NCBI GenBank assembly: GCA_965207025.1
Contig: OZ242258.1
Span: forward strand, 1,860,001-1,924,000
DNA from: Bin87 sp034423595
GTDB lineage: Bacteria; Chloroflexota; Dehalococcoidia; Lucifugimonadales; UBA3495
Direction: 5' to 3'
Length of the DNA stretch: 64,000 nt
Within the stretch, counting starts at the first letter, position 1, and each line of letters starts with the position of its first letter. Shown piece after piece: positions 54,139-61,992 of this stretch. Under the pieces are notes generated by a model. The model worked only from the letters and a program-made list of their open reading frames with translations. It made no database searches and was not told where the DNA came from. A program made the translations under genes and the position numbers.

Positions 54139-54798
54139 ATGGAAGACAAACGCAACAATCCCGTGTGGCTAGAGGGTGATCGGTATTTGGGCAAAGCCCA
54201 GCCGTCGGTTCGCCGCCCGTTCCTTGACGCCTGCGATCTCGGTGGCGCCTTGGCGATGATCAGAGACGCCGACGTCTGGTGGGCGGTGAAATGCTGCCTC
54301 CTCTTCATGGCTCTCACCTGCGTCCGCAGTCTTGAGGCTCGGGGCGCCACCTGGAACGAGGTCGACCTGGACGAAGCGGTCTGGACGATTCCCGCTAGCC
54401 GGACGAAAACCGGTGTTCCACACCGAGTCCCTTTGTCAGTCCAAGCCGTGGAGGTGTTGGACTACGCCCGGAATCAGGGTGACGGTCAAGGTTTGCTCTT
54501 CCCGTCCCGGCGTGGGGGCACGGTTATGACCAGCGGAGTGCTTTCTTCGATTTTCCGAAAGTTGAAGATACCCGCCGCGCCGCATGGGTTGAGGTCCAGT
54601 TTCTCTAGCTGGGCACTTGGGCGTGCGGACATTCCGTTGTCCGGTGCGGTCTTGGGTTATTTTCAACTAGCCAATGACTTGGTAGGTTTCGCAGAGAAGG
54701 ATCGCTTCGAGCAGCGCAAGCCCGTCATGCAAAAGTGGGCGGACTTCCTGACCGAGACCATGGGACCAGTCGTGCCCGCCGATGCCGACCGACGGTGA
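54139..54798 (+). CDS. Tandem partial integrase lacking catalytic His and Tyr
   Basis: A 219-aa product equal to the catalytic domain of the integrase just upstream (DADVWWAVKCCLLFMALTCV, EVDLDEAVWTIPASRTKTGV, SVQAVEVLDYARNQG, PHGLRSSF, QKWADFLTETMGPVVP) without the arm- and core-binding domains. The first Arg, the Lys and the His-x-x-Arg are kept. The second His (LAHV in the paralogue) is Tyr (LGYF), and the nucleophilic Tyr (RRAYLTSDFF) is Phe (VGFAEKDRF). It has its own good ribosome site (GGAGG, 7 bp before ATG). It is therefore a translated but probably inactive paralogue, perhaps a regulator of recombination, or a decaying duplicate. Confidence 0.85.
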   Translation: MEDKRNNPVWLEGDRYLGKAQPSVRRPFLDACDLGGALAMIRDADVWWAVKCCLLFMALTCVRSLEARGATWNEVDLDEAVWTIPASRTKTGVPHRVPLSVQAVEVLDYARNQGDGQGLLFPSRRGGTVMTSGVLSSIFRKLKIPAAPHGLRSSFSSWALGRADIPLSGAVLGYFQLANDLVGFAEKDRFEQRKPVMQKWADFLTETMGPVVPADADRR

Positions 54799-55050
54799 GA
54801 TCACCAGGGCTTCCCGCGCCGCTGGCGGGGTTCCTGGACGAGGATGCACCAATGATCGGGCTGACCAACCGATGATGATGGCTCGACACTCGGGGCATGG
54901 TCGCCGGGCGCGAGGACGGGTGAAGAACGTCTCGAACACCTCGAGGGCGTTCTTCACCGGTTCTTCGGTGTCTTCCTGCGTGTACCCGACTACCCGCACG
55001 ACGTCGATGGCAACGAGCATGGCGCGGAGACCTTCGCTTGGCAACGGCAT
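54667..55050 (-). CDS. Hypothetical protein, probably truncated at its 3' end
   Basis: The N-terminal 90 residues (MPLPSEGLRAMLVAIDVVRV, NALEVFETFFTRPRARRPCP, ECRAIIIGWSARSLVHP) look like a genuine protein with a CPEC knuckle. The last 44 codons lie antisense to the partial integrase and are unlikely to be original. The gene probably lost its 3' end when the integrase copy was inserted. Credible coding is 54799-55050. Confidence 0.45.
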   Translation of the reverse strand: MPLPSEGLRAMLVAIDVVRVVGYTQEDTEEPVKNALEVFETFFTRPRARRPCPECRAIIIGWSARSLVHPRPGTPPAAREALVISPSVGIGGHDWSHGLGQEVRPLLHDGLALLEAILLCETYQVIG

Positions 55051-55133
55051 GATGGTTTCCAGTTCAAGGCTGATCGGCCGCTGGTCGGTCGCGCAAGCCT
55101 GCCATCCGGCGGATCTGGCCGAGGCGCCTTGCG

Positions 55134-55298
55134 TCAGAAGTCTCCGGTGGCGGCGTCTCGGTCGTCGAACACGACGAGATCGGGCCGGACGGCCAGTGCG
55201 GCGGTCTTGCCCCGCAGCCGGAAGGCGTCCTGGCCCGTCGGGATACGGGGGGCGAACTGGCCCTTATGTTGGGCGCCGGTGTTACCGGGCCGCGGCAC
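55134..55298 (-). CDS. Possible small protein, 54 aa
   Basis: From a GTG at 55296-55298 the frame reads PRPGNTGAQHKGQFAPRIPT, then GQDAFRLRGKTAALAVRPDL and VVFDDRDAATGDF before a TGA. The composition is more protein-like than the alternative frames here. No ribosome site or family supports it; low confidence. Confidence 0.3.
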   Translation of the reverse strand: MPRPGNTGAQHKGQFAPRIPTGQDAFRLRGKTAALAVRPDLVVFDDRDAATGDF

Positions 55299-55475
55299 GG
55301 CTCTTCGGTTCTGCGGTAGCGGTTGTCAGTCTGCCGTTGCGAAAAACCGCCGGCTGTGCCCACCGCATCGACGTTGGTGTCGACGGTTCTACCTGTGTCG
55401 CTGATCTCCGGCGGGACAACCATCCCGGGCGGACCGAAGCGGTTCCGGATGTCTCGGGGCATTCGTCGCGACGCG

Positions 55476-55697
55476 CTAATCAATTCCGACGGTGTTGGGG
55501 TGCGCTTCCTCGCTCCCGCCTTGGTCGTCTGGGAGCGCCAGAAATTGGTCGATGGCGGTGGCCGGAATGATGATGCGTTTTCCAATCCGAGTGCAGTGGA
55601 TCTCGCCGCGCCGGATTGCCTCTCGCACCAGCCACTGGCTGACGCCAAGCACGTCGGCGGCTTCTGAGACGCTGTAGGCTTTTTTGAGGTTTTCCAT
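55476..55697 (-). CDS. Excisionase-like helix-turn-helix protein
   Basis: A 73-aa MerR/excisionase-type DNA-binding protein: AYSVSEAADVLGVSQWLVRE, then AIRRGEIHCTRIGKRIIIPA and TAIDQFLAL. This is the standard winged HTH of element-encoded excisionases. It lies upstream of, and divergent from, the second integrase gene (460 bp apart), the usual place for a recombination directionality factor. An ATG 15 bp upstream is a possible alternative start. Confidence 0.85.
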   Translation of the reverse strand: MENLKKAYSVSEAADVLGVSQWLVREAIRRGEIHCTRIGKRIIIPATAIDQFLALPDDQGGSEEAHPNTVGID

Positions 55698-56157
55698 TGG
55701 ACCGTTCTCCATCCGGTTCCGTACGTTGCGATGAGCAACGTGACGTGGTGGCATTTGTGGTTTCGCGCGGGATTGTAATGTCGGTTTCGGTTGCGTTATC
55801 CCGGGCGAGAAAATGGCGGTTTTTCGGCCGCAGATCGCCCGTGATATGGCGCTCCGCCGCGCCATTCCCGCACTCGCGGTGGACGAGTAGCGGCGCAGTC
55901 GAAAACATGGGGAATGTCGCCCCGGGACGGGATGCAGATTCGCCGGCGTCGGATCGGCCGTTGGCCCGACCGGGCCTGTGCCTCGCGGCGGACCGGGTCT
56001 CATCGGGCAGCGAAGCCCCGTCATTCGCAGACCCAAGGTCTGTCCGCCCTTATCGAGTGACGCGCAACGTTTCGTCGACGCTGTGGCCGTCCGTGATCCA
56101 TTGACTGGCGGAACTCTTTCCGCGAGTCCAATCGGACCAACTAACAAGGAGGAAATC
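55698..56157. other. Divergent control region between xis-like and integrase genes
   Basis: About 460 bp; no gene recognised. It should contain the promoters and regulatory sites for excision and integration functions. CGGTTTTTCGGCCG near 55810 is a small dyad. Confidence 0.4.
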
Positions 56158-57285
56158 ATGAGAGGAGAGATCGAACAGCGGAGCCCGGGCTCCTGGCAAA
56201 TCCGGGTGTTCCTGGGCCGTGATGAGCACGGCAAGCGCATCCGAAAGAACGAGACCGTCCGGGGGAAGAAGGCCGACGCTGAGCGGCGCCTCCGCGAGAT
56301 TCTGGGCCAGATGGACCACGGGGTGGTCCCATCCGTTGAGCGCTACAAGCTGGCCGAATGGCTAGAACTGTGGCTGAAGGATGTCATTGCTCCGGAGAAG
56401 GAGCAGAAAACATACGACCGTTACGAGGCGGCCAGTCGTCTCCATGTCGTACCGGACCTCGGGAACGTGGAGATCTCGAAACTGTCGCCGCGCCACGTGC
56501 GTGAGTTGGAAACCAAGCTGCTGCGTGACGGCATGGCTCCGAAGGGAGTTCAGTTGGTCCACATCGTCCTGAGTGGCGCCATGAAGCACGCACTTCAAAT
56601 GGAGCTAATCTCACGGAATCCGGTGGCGTTGGTTTCCCCTCCATCCGTGCCGTACTCTGAAGCTTACAGCCCTGACATGGCGCAAGTGAGAGCCGTGATC
56701 GCCGCAGCAGAGTCCACCGGCCACTACCTGTGGCCCTGTGTCTACCTGATCATCTACACTGGGATGCGGCGCGGAGAGGCGTTGGCGTTGGCGTGGGAGA
56801 ATCTGGACCTGGAAGGACATACGCTCCGAGTCGAGGCATCGCTTGTTGTCGCCCAAGGAGGCGGCATCGTGAAACACCCGAAAACAGAAAGTGGGCGACG
56901 TATCGTGGACCTCGACGCAGAGACGGTCGCCGTGCTCCGCGAGCACGAAGGCCGGCAGCGAGAACTTGCCGATCAACTGGGTGTGGAGCCTCCTGAATGG
57001 GTTTTCCCCCGCCAGGACCTGTCCGGTTGGTGTCATCCCAACACCTTGGGGTATTTCATAAAGAGCTTACGCGAAAGGGCTGATTGTCCTGACTTGACGG
57101 TGCGGAGCCTGCGGCATTTCCACGCATCCATTGCGTTGGAGACGAGCAAGAACCCAATCGTGGTCGCGAAACGAATTGGTCATGCCAAGCCCAGCACCAC
57201 GATGAACACCTACGGTCACGTACTGCCCGGTTGGCAGAGCGAAGCGGCGGAGGCTGTTGCCGAGAAGATCAACGGGGACTCGTGA
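56158..57285 (+). CDS. int: Phage-type tyrosine integrase
   Basis: A 375-aa recombinase. The AAGGAGG site 6 bp upstream fixes the ATG at 56158. The N-terminal AP2-like arm-binding part is GEIEQRSPGSWQIRVFLGRD, followed by a SAM-like core domain (LAEWLELWLKDVIAPEKEQK). The catalytic domain has Arg in YTGMRRGEALALAWE, Lys in HPKTESGRRIVDLD, the box SLRHFHAS in which the usual first His of HxLR is Arg (VRSLRH), IGHAKPSTTMNTYGHV with His and the nucleophilic Tyr. Its attachment site lies 127 bp downstream. This enzyme probably moved the accessory DNA to its left. Confidence 0.93.
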   Translation: MRGEIEQRSPGSWQIRVFLGRDEHGKRIRKNETVRGKKADAERRLREILGQMDHGVVPSVERYKLAEWLELWLKDVIAPEKEQKTYDRYEAASRLHVVPDLGNVEISKLSPRHVRELETKLLRDGMAPKGVQLVHIVLSGAMKHALQMELISRNPVALVSPPSVPYSEAYSPDMAQVRAVIAAAESTGHYLWPCVYLIIYTGMRRGEALALAWENLDLEGHTLRVEASLVVAQGGGIVKHPKTESGRRIVDLDAETVAVLREHEGRQRELADQLGVEPPEWVFPRQDLSGWCHPNTLGYFIKSLRERADCPDLTVRSLRHFHASIALETSKNPIVVAKRIGHAKPSTTMNTYGHVLPGWQSEAAEAVAEKINGDS

Positions 57286-57411
57286 ATTTTGTGGGACAAA
57301 TGTGGGACAAACCCGCAGCACCCTGCCGCGTTGGGCTGTGTTAGACTGCGCTCCGTAAGTAGGAAATCTCGTTCAACAGGGCTCTGCAATACCCGACTGC
57401 ACCCACATTGG

Positions 57412-57432
57412 CGAGTCCCTCCCTCGGCACCA
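57412..57432 (+). other. Attachment site: 3' end of a tRNA-Leu-like gene
   Basis: CGAGTCCCTCCCTCGGCACC plus a final A: T-loop end, T-stem 3' strand CCCTC, acceptor strand CCTCGGC, discriminator A and CCA. The upstream bases do not continue the tRNA (no T-stem 5' strand), so only the 3' 21 nt are present. The element with the integrase lies on the 5' side and the chromosome on the 3' side. A hairpin at 57453-57478, likely the original tRNA terminator, follows. Leu is suggested by the implied 5' acceptor GCCGAGG and A73. Confidence 0.75.
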
Positions 57433-57452
57433 ATTCCCTGATTTCCTACTCA

Positions 57453-57478
57453 AAAGCGGCCTCGGTTGAGGTCGCTTT
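57453..57478 (+). terminator. Hairpin behind the tRNA 3' end
   Basis: AAAGCGGCCTC (57453-57463) and GAGGTCGCTTT (57468-57478), 10 of 11 pairs plus one wobble, with TTT at the end of the stem. Its position 20 bp after the tRNA 3' end fits a native tRNA terminator. The remaining DNA up to 57644 has no gene. Confidence 0.65.
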
Positions 57479-57644
57479 CGCTACTTTGCCGGCCTCAATT
57501 ATCGGAGTAAGTGGTTTGAGGCCGAAGTGTTTGACATTGGAGAGGCGTTGCAAATAGAGTTGAAATGACGGCCGTGGTTAAGCCTGCACCATTCGAGGCC
57601 GTTAGCCGTTAGAGGAATTTCGAGAGACACGAGGAAGCTTTTTC

Positions 57645-58769
57645 ATGGCATTGCAGTTTGGGGTCTTCGATCACATTGAGCCTATTCCCGGCGTCCCTCT
57701 GGACCAGATTTACCGGGAACGACTGAACCAGATTGAGATACTGGAGTCGGCCGGGTTTTATTCCTACCACCTTGCGGAACACCACACACCAGCGGTCCAT
57801 AGTCTTGCGCCGTCTCAAAACGTTTTCCTGGCGGCCGCCGCCGAAAGGACCAAAACTATGCGGTTGGGCCCCTGCGTGTACGTCCTGCCGTTGCACCATC
57901 CGGTCCGGCTGATTGAGGAAATCTGTATGCTGGACAACCTCAGCGACGGCAGGATGGACATCGGCGTGGGCCGTGGCGGGATCATCGAGGCCTATTTCTG
58001 GGGACAGGAAGGGGACGTGGAGATGAATTACGCCCGATACCTCGAAACGCTGGCGGTGGTCAAGGAGGGGCTGGGCAACGATTCCCTGACTTACCTGGGC
58101 GAGTTCTACAACTTTGACGACCTGCCCATGCGATTGCGGCCCAAACAGGATCCCTACCCTCCCCTGTGGTACATGCGCAACGTCGAGACTTCGGCCGTCA
58201 ACGGCATGCACTCCATCATCGTGGGGAACCTGGACTCGTTCCAGGCCAACGTGGACCGTTACTTCCAGCTATGGGATGAGCACCAGGGGCCGGGCGCGCT
58301 GAACGCCCAGGGTGAAGAACCCAAGATCGGGCTGGTCAACCACCTGTACCTGGCCGAGACGGACGCCGAAGCCGCTGCCATCGCCCAGCCCGCGTGGGAC
58401 CAGTACAAGTGGAACCTGGCCGCACCGCGCCGACTGGAAGTGGAGCGGCGGGGCCTGACCCAGTTCGCCGGCGACAACACCAATCCCAGGCCGTCGAACT
58501 TGCCGGACCGCGAGGCCCAGGCCGCCACAGCAGCCGCGTCGCGCCGGTCCGGTTCAGCCGCCCTTGAGGAGCACGCTGCGCCGGGCGGGGGCGGGTTCAA
58601 CGTTGTCGCCGGTTCGCCGGACTCGATCCGGAACTACATGGACGAATATCTGGAAACCGGCGCAAACTATTTCGTGGCCGGCTTCCAGTGGGGCCACCTG
58701 TCACATGAGGAGACAATGCGCTCGATAGAACTCTTCGTGTCCGAAGTTATGCCCCACTACGCCGGGTAG
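57645..58769 (+). CDS. LLM-class flavin-dependent monooxygenase
   Basis: A 374-aa luciferase-like (beta/alpha)8-barrel oxidoreductase that uses FMNH2 and oxygen on an unknown substrate. The sequence has the family order: GVFDHIEPIPG at the N-terminus, SAGFYSYHLAEHHTP, LGPCVYVLPLHHPVRLIEEI, MLDNLSDGRMDIGVGRG (the characteristic L-S-x-G-R-x-x-x-G-x-G-R-G loop), and a late GSPDSIRNYMDEY. The ATG at 57645 sits 6 residues before the first strand. It is the first chromosomal gene to the right of the attachment site; such enzymes are multiplied in SAR202-type genomes. Confidence 0.93.
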   Translation: MALQFGVFDHIEPIPGVPLDQIYRERLNQIEILESAGFYSYHLAEHHTPAVHSLAPSQNVFLAAAAERTKTMRLGPCVYVLPLHHPVRLIEEICMLDNLSDGRMDIGVGRGGIIEAYFWGQEGDVEMNYARYLETLAVVKEGLGNDSLTYLGEFYNFDDLPMRLRPKQDPYPPLWYMRNVETSAVNGMHSIIVGNLDSFQANVDRYFQLWDEHQGPGALNAQGEEPKIGLVNHLYLAETDAEAAAIAQPAWDQYKWNLAAPRRLEVERRGLTQFAGDNTNPRPSNLPDREAQAATAAASRRSGSAALEEHAAPGGGGFNVVAGSPDSIRNYMDEYLETGANYFVAGFQWGHLSHEETMRSIELFVSEVMPHYAG

Positions 58770-58799
58770 TCCGGAGGGGCCGGCTGGTGCAGTCCGGGA

Positions 58800-60137
58800 T
58801 CAATCGTCTGCTGCCGCCGGTCGCAGGTTGGCCGGCAGGTGGGTTTCCCAATCGGGAATCTGCCGCACCCGGGGTGAGGGCAGCAACCATGATTGGACGA
58901 GGGCCAACGTGCTGAACCCCAGGGACATGAGCAACGGCGCCAAATAGCTCCCAGTGAAGTCCCAAAGGAGCCCTCCGGCCACCGGAGCCAACCCCATGCC
59001 GAGGCCGCTGCCCAGGCTTTGCCATCCGTAAAGGCTCCCCTGGGGTACGTTTCCGTAATACTGGCGATTGGCGATTGGGAACGTGGGGACCTCGGTGCTT
59101 TGGCCGATGCCAAAGAGTACGCCGAACAAGTAATACGCCCAGACGTCGTCGAAAAAGATAATCAGCAGTAACGGGAACACTTGCAGGGCCATGCCAACGA
59201 CCCACACGATCCTGCAACCCCAACGCTCCGCCACCACCGGTACGGCGGCGCGGACGACTACTCCCACCGTCTGCTGGGCGGCCAGCACGCCGGTGGCTGC
59301 TCCAAGGGACAGGCCCCGGTCCACGGCGATGGCCACCACCAGCACGTTGATAATCTGGTGGCCCATGCATCCCCAGTAGTGGATGCCGATGAGGTTCCAG
59401 AAGGTAGCGGTGCGCCTGGCCTGCTGAAGGAATACCCTGGCCCTTACCTTGGAGGTTTCGTCCCTCCGGGGCCTTTGTATCGGTTCATCACCGACATCAC
59501 CAAAAGGACGCAAGCCTATGTCGGCGGGCCCGTTGTAAAAGAACCGAACCAATACCAGCAGGATCGCGCCGCCCGCCATGCCGGGAAGCCAGAAGATCCA
59601 CCTTATCCCCAACTGGCTGAAGGCTGCGCCGATCAGGAACAGGAACGCAACTACGCCAATTCCCTGGAACGACCAGACCACCCCCATGGCGGCTCCCAGA
59701 TGCCTCCGGAACCACAGGGTGATGGCGGACACCGGCAACACGGTATATATGGTGGAAGCGATGCCCAAGATGACGCCGAAATAGAGGTAGAACTGCCAGA
59801 GGCTGCTCATGATGCCGGTCAGCAACATGCCGACAATGAACAAAAAGGCTCCAATCAACAGGAACCAGCGAACTCCGTAACGGTCCCCCAGCCATCCCAC
59901 ATAGGGGCTAGCCAGCCCGAAGATTATCCACTGCAAGCTGAAAGCCAGGCTGATCGCCCCGTAGCTCCAGCCGAACCCGGCGGCGGGATCGCTCAGGTGG
60001 GGTACCAGAGCGGCGGCCGCGAATCGGACCGAGGAGGTAATGAAGCCCATCGCCGCGGCGATGGCTACGATGACCCATGCGTAATGAATTCGGTTTCTCA
60101 GTTGCATCAATTCTGCCATTCGGGGGACGCGTGGCAT
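58800..60137 (-). CDS. Major facilitator superfamily transporter
   Basis: About 445 aa with 12 predicted membrane spans. The first is HYAWVIVAIAAAMGFITSSV, and the loop between helices 2 and 3 has the MFS motif A form GWLGDRYGVRWF. A central cytoplasmic loop (QRPRRDETSKVRARVF) separates the halves. It resembles oxalate/formate-antiporter-like or monocarboxylate-type MFS proteins; the substrate is unknown. The start is uncertain: ATGs at 60137, 60119 and 60107 all lack a good ribosome site. It is convergent with the monooxygenase gene, which may act on a compound it transports. Confidence 0.9.
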   Translation of the reverse strand: MPRVPRMAELMQLRNRIHYAWVIVAIAAAMGFITSSVRFAAAALVPHLSDPAAGFGWSYGAISLAFSLQWIIFGLASPYVGWLGDRYGVRWFLLIGAFLFIVGMLLTGIMSSLWQFYLYFGVILGIASTIYTVLPVSAITLWFRRHLGAAMGVVWSFQGIGVVAFLFLIGAAFSQLGIRWIFWLPGMAGGAILLVLVRFFYNGPADIGLRPFGDVGDEPIQRPRRDETSKVRARVFLQQARRTATFWNLIGIHYWGCMGHQIINVLVVAIAVDRGLSLGAATGVLAAQQTVGVVVRAAVPVVAERWGCRIVWVVGMALQVFPLLLIIFFDDVWAYYLFGVLFGIGQSTEVPTFPIANRQYYGNVPQGSLYGWQSLGSGLGMGLAPVAGGLLWDFTGSYLAPLLMSLGFSTLALVQSWLLPSPRVRQIPDWETHLPANLRPAAADD

Positions 60138-60295
60138 TGTAACCGAAACCGCTTACGGATGCAGGGTTAAGAGTTACGGCGGGACAAGTCATTGTCCAGG
60201 GCATATAATCGAGGGCAATTCGCCCCTCTCCCATTGGCGTCGCAAAATGTCGCCGGATCCGCACTTGGCACAAGTTTCAGCAGGAGGAACTCGAT

Positions 60296-60838
60296 ATGGG
60301 CATTCAGATCAAGCGCGTCGGACATGTTGGGATTCTGGTTTCGGATTTTGAACGATCCTTCGAGTTTTACACTAAGGTACTGGGCTGCAAGGTGACTTCC
60401 CGCCGTCGCCGGCCCGACGGTTCGGAGTCAGCTTTCCTGCGATTCGATGAGACGCACCACGATTTCGTCATCGCCAGCGCTCCCGATGGCGTGGACGTTT
60501 CGGAGAACGTCCCGGGGCACGCCCGCCTGGTGCAGCAGGTCGCCTTTGAAGTGGAAAACCGGGACGAATTCATGAAGGCTCTCGCCCACATCCACACCCA
60601 CGGCGCGGAAATCGTCAGCGGGCCGCTGACCCACGGCATCGAGGCCGGCGGGAATCTGGAAGGCAGCGGCAGCCGTTCCTTCTATTTCCTGGACCCGGAT
60701 GGCAACCGCCTTGAGATCTTCTGTGATGGCATGAAGGTTCCCAACGGCGAGCAGTTCCCCAGGGCGGAATACGCAGACGCCATCAAGGATTTCATGGAAA
60801 AGAAGGCCGCCAAGGAAGCGGAAATGTCCGCCGACTGA
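60296..60838 (+). CDS. VOC-family (glyoxalase/dioxygenase-type) protein
   Basis: A 180-aa vicinal-oxygen-chelate protein. AGGAGG lies 8 bp before the ATG at 60296. It begins MGIQIKRVGHVGILVSDFER with FYTKVLGCKV (first metal-binding His in GHVG), has FLRFDETHHDFVIA in the middle, and ends FYFLDPDGNRLEIFCDG with the second-half metal ligands (D-P-D-G-N-x-x-E). The fold and motifs fit an extradiol dioxygenase or lyase subunit; the substrate is unknown. The C-terminal tail is a charged helix. Confidence 0.92.
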   Translation: MGIQIKRVGHVGILVSDFERSFEFYTKVLGCKVTSRRRRPDGSESAFLRFDETHHDFVIASAPDGVDVSENVPGHARLVQQVAFEVENRDEFMKALAHIHTHGAEIVSGPLTHGIEAGGNLEGSGSRSFYFLDPDGNRLEIFCDGMKVPNGEQFPRAEYADAIKDFMEKKAAKEAEMSAD

Positions 60839-60903
60839 CCGCTGCCAACCCCAGAGGCCGTCAACAAGGTTGAAAGGATGTCTCCGGGCCTCTGGATTGT
60901 TCC

Positions 60904-61002
60904 CGTCATTCCGGACTTGATCCGGAATCCGGAGCTTTACGAAAGTGAAGACATTGCTGGTCACTAACGATTTCCGGATTCCGGCTTTCGCCGGAATGAC
61001 GG
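60904..61002. repeat. Palindromic REP/MITE-like unit
   Basis: CGTCATTCCGGACTTGATCC at the left and CCGGCTTTCGCCGGAATGAC at the right, so the ends are inverted repeats (CGTCATTCCGG / CCGGAATGACG). Inner half-sites ATCCGGAATCCGG and TTCCGGATTCCGG are also present. It lies between convergent genes. A related unit is at 20818-20928. Confidence 0.8.
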
Positions 61003-61019
61003 TGCAATGGTAAAACGCC

Positions 61020-61901
61020 CTACCCCTGGCGTACGAACTTGTCCACCCCGGTGCCGTCGCTGAGGCCGACGTAGATGTCGCCGCGGGAGTCCACCCAGCT
61101 GCCGTGGCCGGGTCCTCGACAGGCAAAGCGGGACAATACGTTCCCGGAAGTGTCAAGCACGCTGACCCGGGCCGAAGACTCACCCACGGGGCCCTCGCTG
61201 ACAACCAGGTTCCCGTTGCCGTCCACCGAGATGTCCATAGGCCGCTGGATGTCGTCCCAGATGGCGATGAATTCGCCGTCCAGGTTGAAGAGCTGCATCC
61301 GGTGATTCTCCCGGTCGCAGAGGAAGATCGTGTCGTTGTGGATCAGCAGGCTATGGGGGAGATGGAAGTGCCCAGGGTCGCTCTTGCCCGGTTGCCCCCA
61401 AGACTGCTTGAGTTCGCCGTCCCATGTGAACCGGTGGATACGGGCGTTGCGGTATCCGTCGGACACGTACAGGTCGCCAGATGGGGAAGGCACCAGTTCG
61501 GTCGGGTAATTGAAGGGACCGGCGGCGCGAGGGCACAGGTCGCCCGGGTTTTCGCAGCCGGTGTCGGAGTGGACGCCGTGGCGCCCCAGCATCTGGATGG
61601 GTTTGCCATCGATGGTGTAAACCAGGCAGACGGAATTGTCACGGTCGGTCAGGTAAACCGTGTCGTTGCCGTCAATGTAAATGCCGTGGGCGAAGGAGAA
61701 TGCGCCATTCCCCCAGCTGTCCAACAAGTTGCCGTCCCGGTCGAAGATGAGAATGGGCGGGTCCTTGCGCTGGAAGGCGAACACCCGGTCCTGGGAATCG
61801 GTGGCGATGGCGCTCACCATCGCAAATGTCTCGCCCTCCGGCAGCCTGGCCCAGTTCTCCACCACTTCGTAAGTGTATTTGCCGCTTCCTACCGTCGTCA
61901 T
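61020..61901 (-). CDS. NHL-repeat beta-propeller protein (peptidyl-amidoglycolate-lyase-like)
   Basis: A 293-aa propeller with repeated blade units: DRVFAFQRKDPPILIFDRDG, DTVYLTDRDNSVCLVYTIDG, GDLYVSDGYRNARIHRFTWD, DTIFLCDRENHRMQLFNLDG and GNLVVSEGPVGESS. Blades of the D-x-V/I-x-V-x-D-x-x-N-x-R-I-x-x-F type are NHL repeats. The whole protein resembles bacterial peptidyl-alpha-hydroxyglycine alpha-amidating lyase-like proteins. AAGGAGG 8 bp before the ATG at 61901 fixes the start. There is no signal peptide. The reaction is not certain. Confidence 0.9.
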   Translation of the reverse strand: MTTVGSGKYTYEVVENWARLPEGETFAMVSAIATDSQDRVFAFQRKDPPILIFDRDGNLLDSWGNGAFSFAHGIYIDGNDTVYLTDRDNSVCLVYTIDGKPIQMLGRHGVHSDTGCENPGDLCPRAAGPFNYPTELVPSPSGDLYVSDGYRNARIHRFTWDGELKQSWGQPGKSDPGHFHLPHSLLIHNDTIFLCDRENHRMQLFNLDGEFIAIWDDIQRPMDISVDGNGNLVVSEGPVGESSARVSVLDTSGNVLSRFACRGPGHGSWVDSRGDIYVGLSDGTGVDKFVRQG

Positions 61902-61992
61902 GTTTCTGGCCTCCTTATTGTTTGTGTAGAATCTCATTGGTTCACGCCGCTATTGTAACGCCGGAAAGGTTTTTCGTTTGAGGACAAGTACC

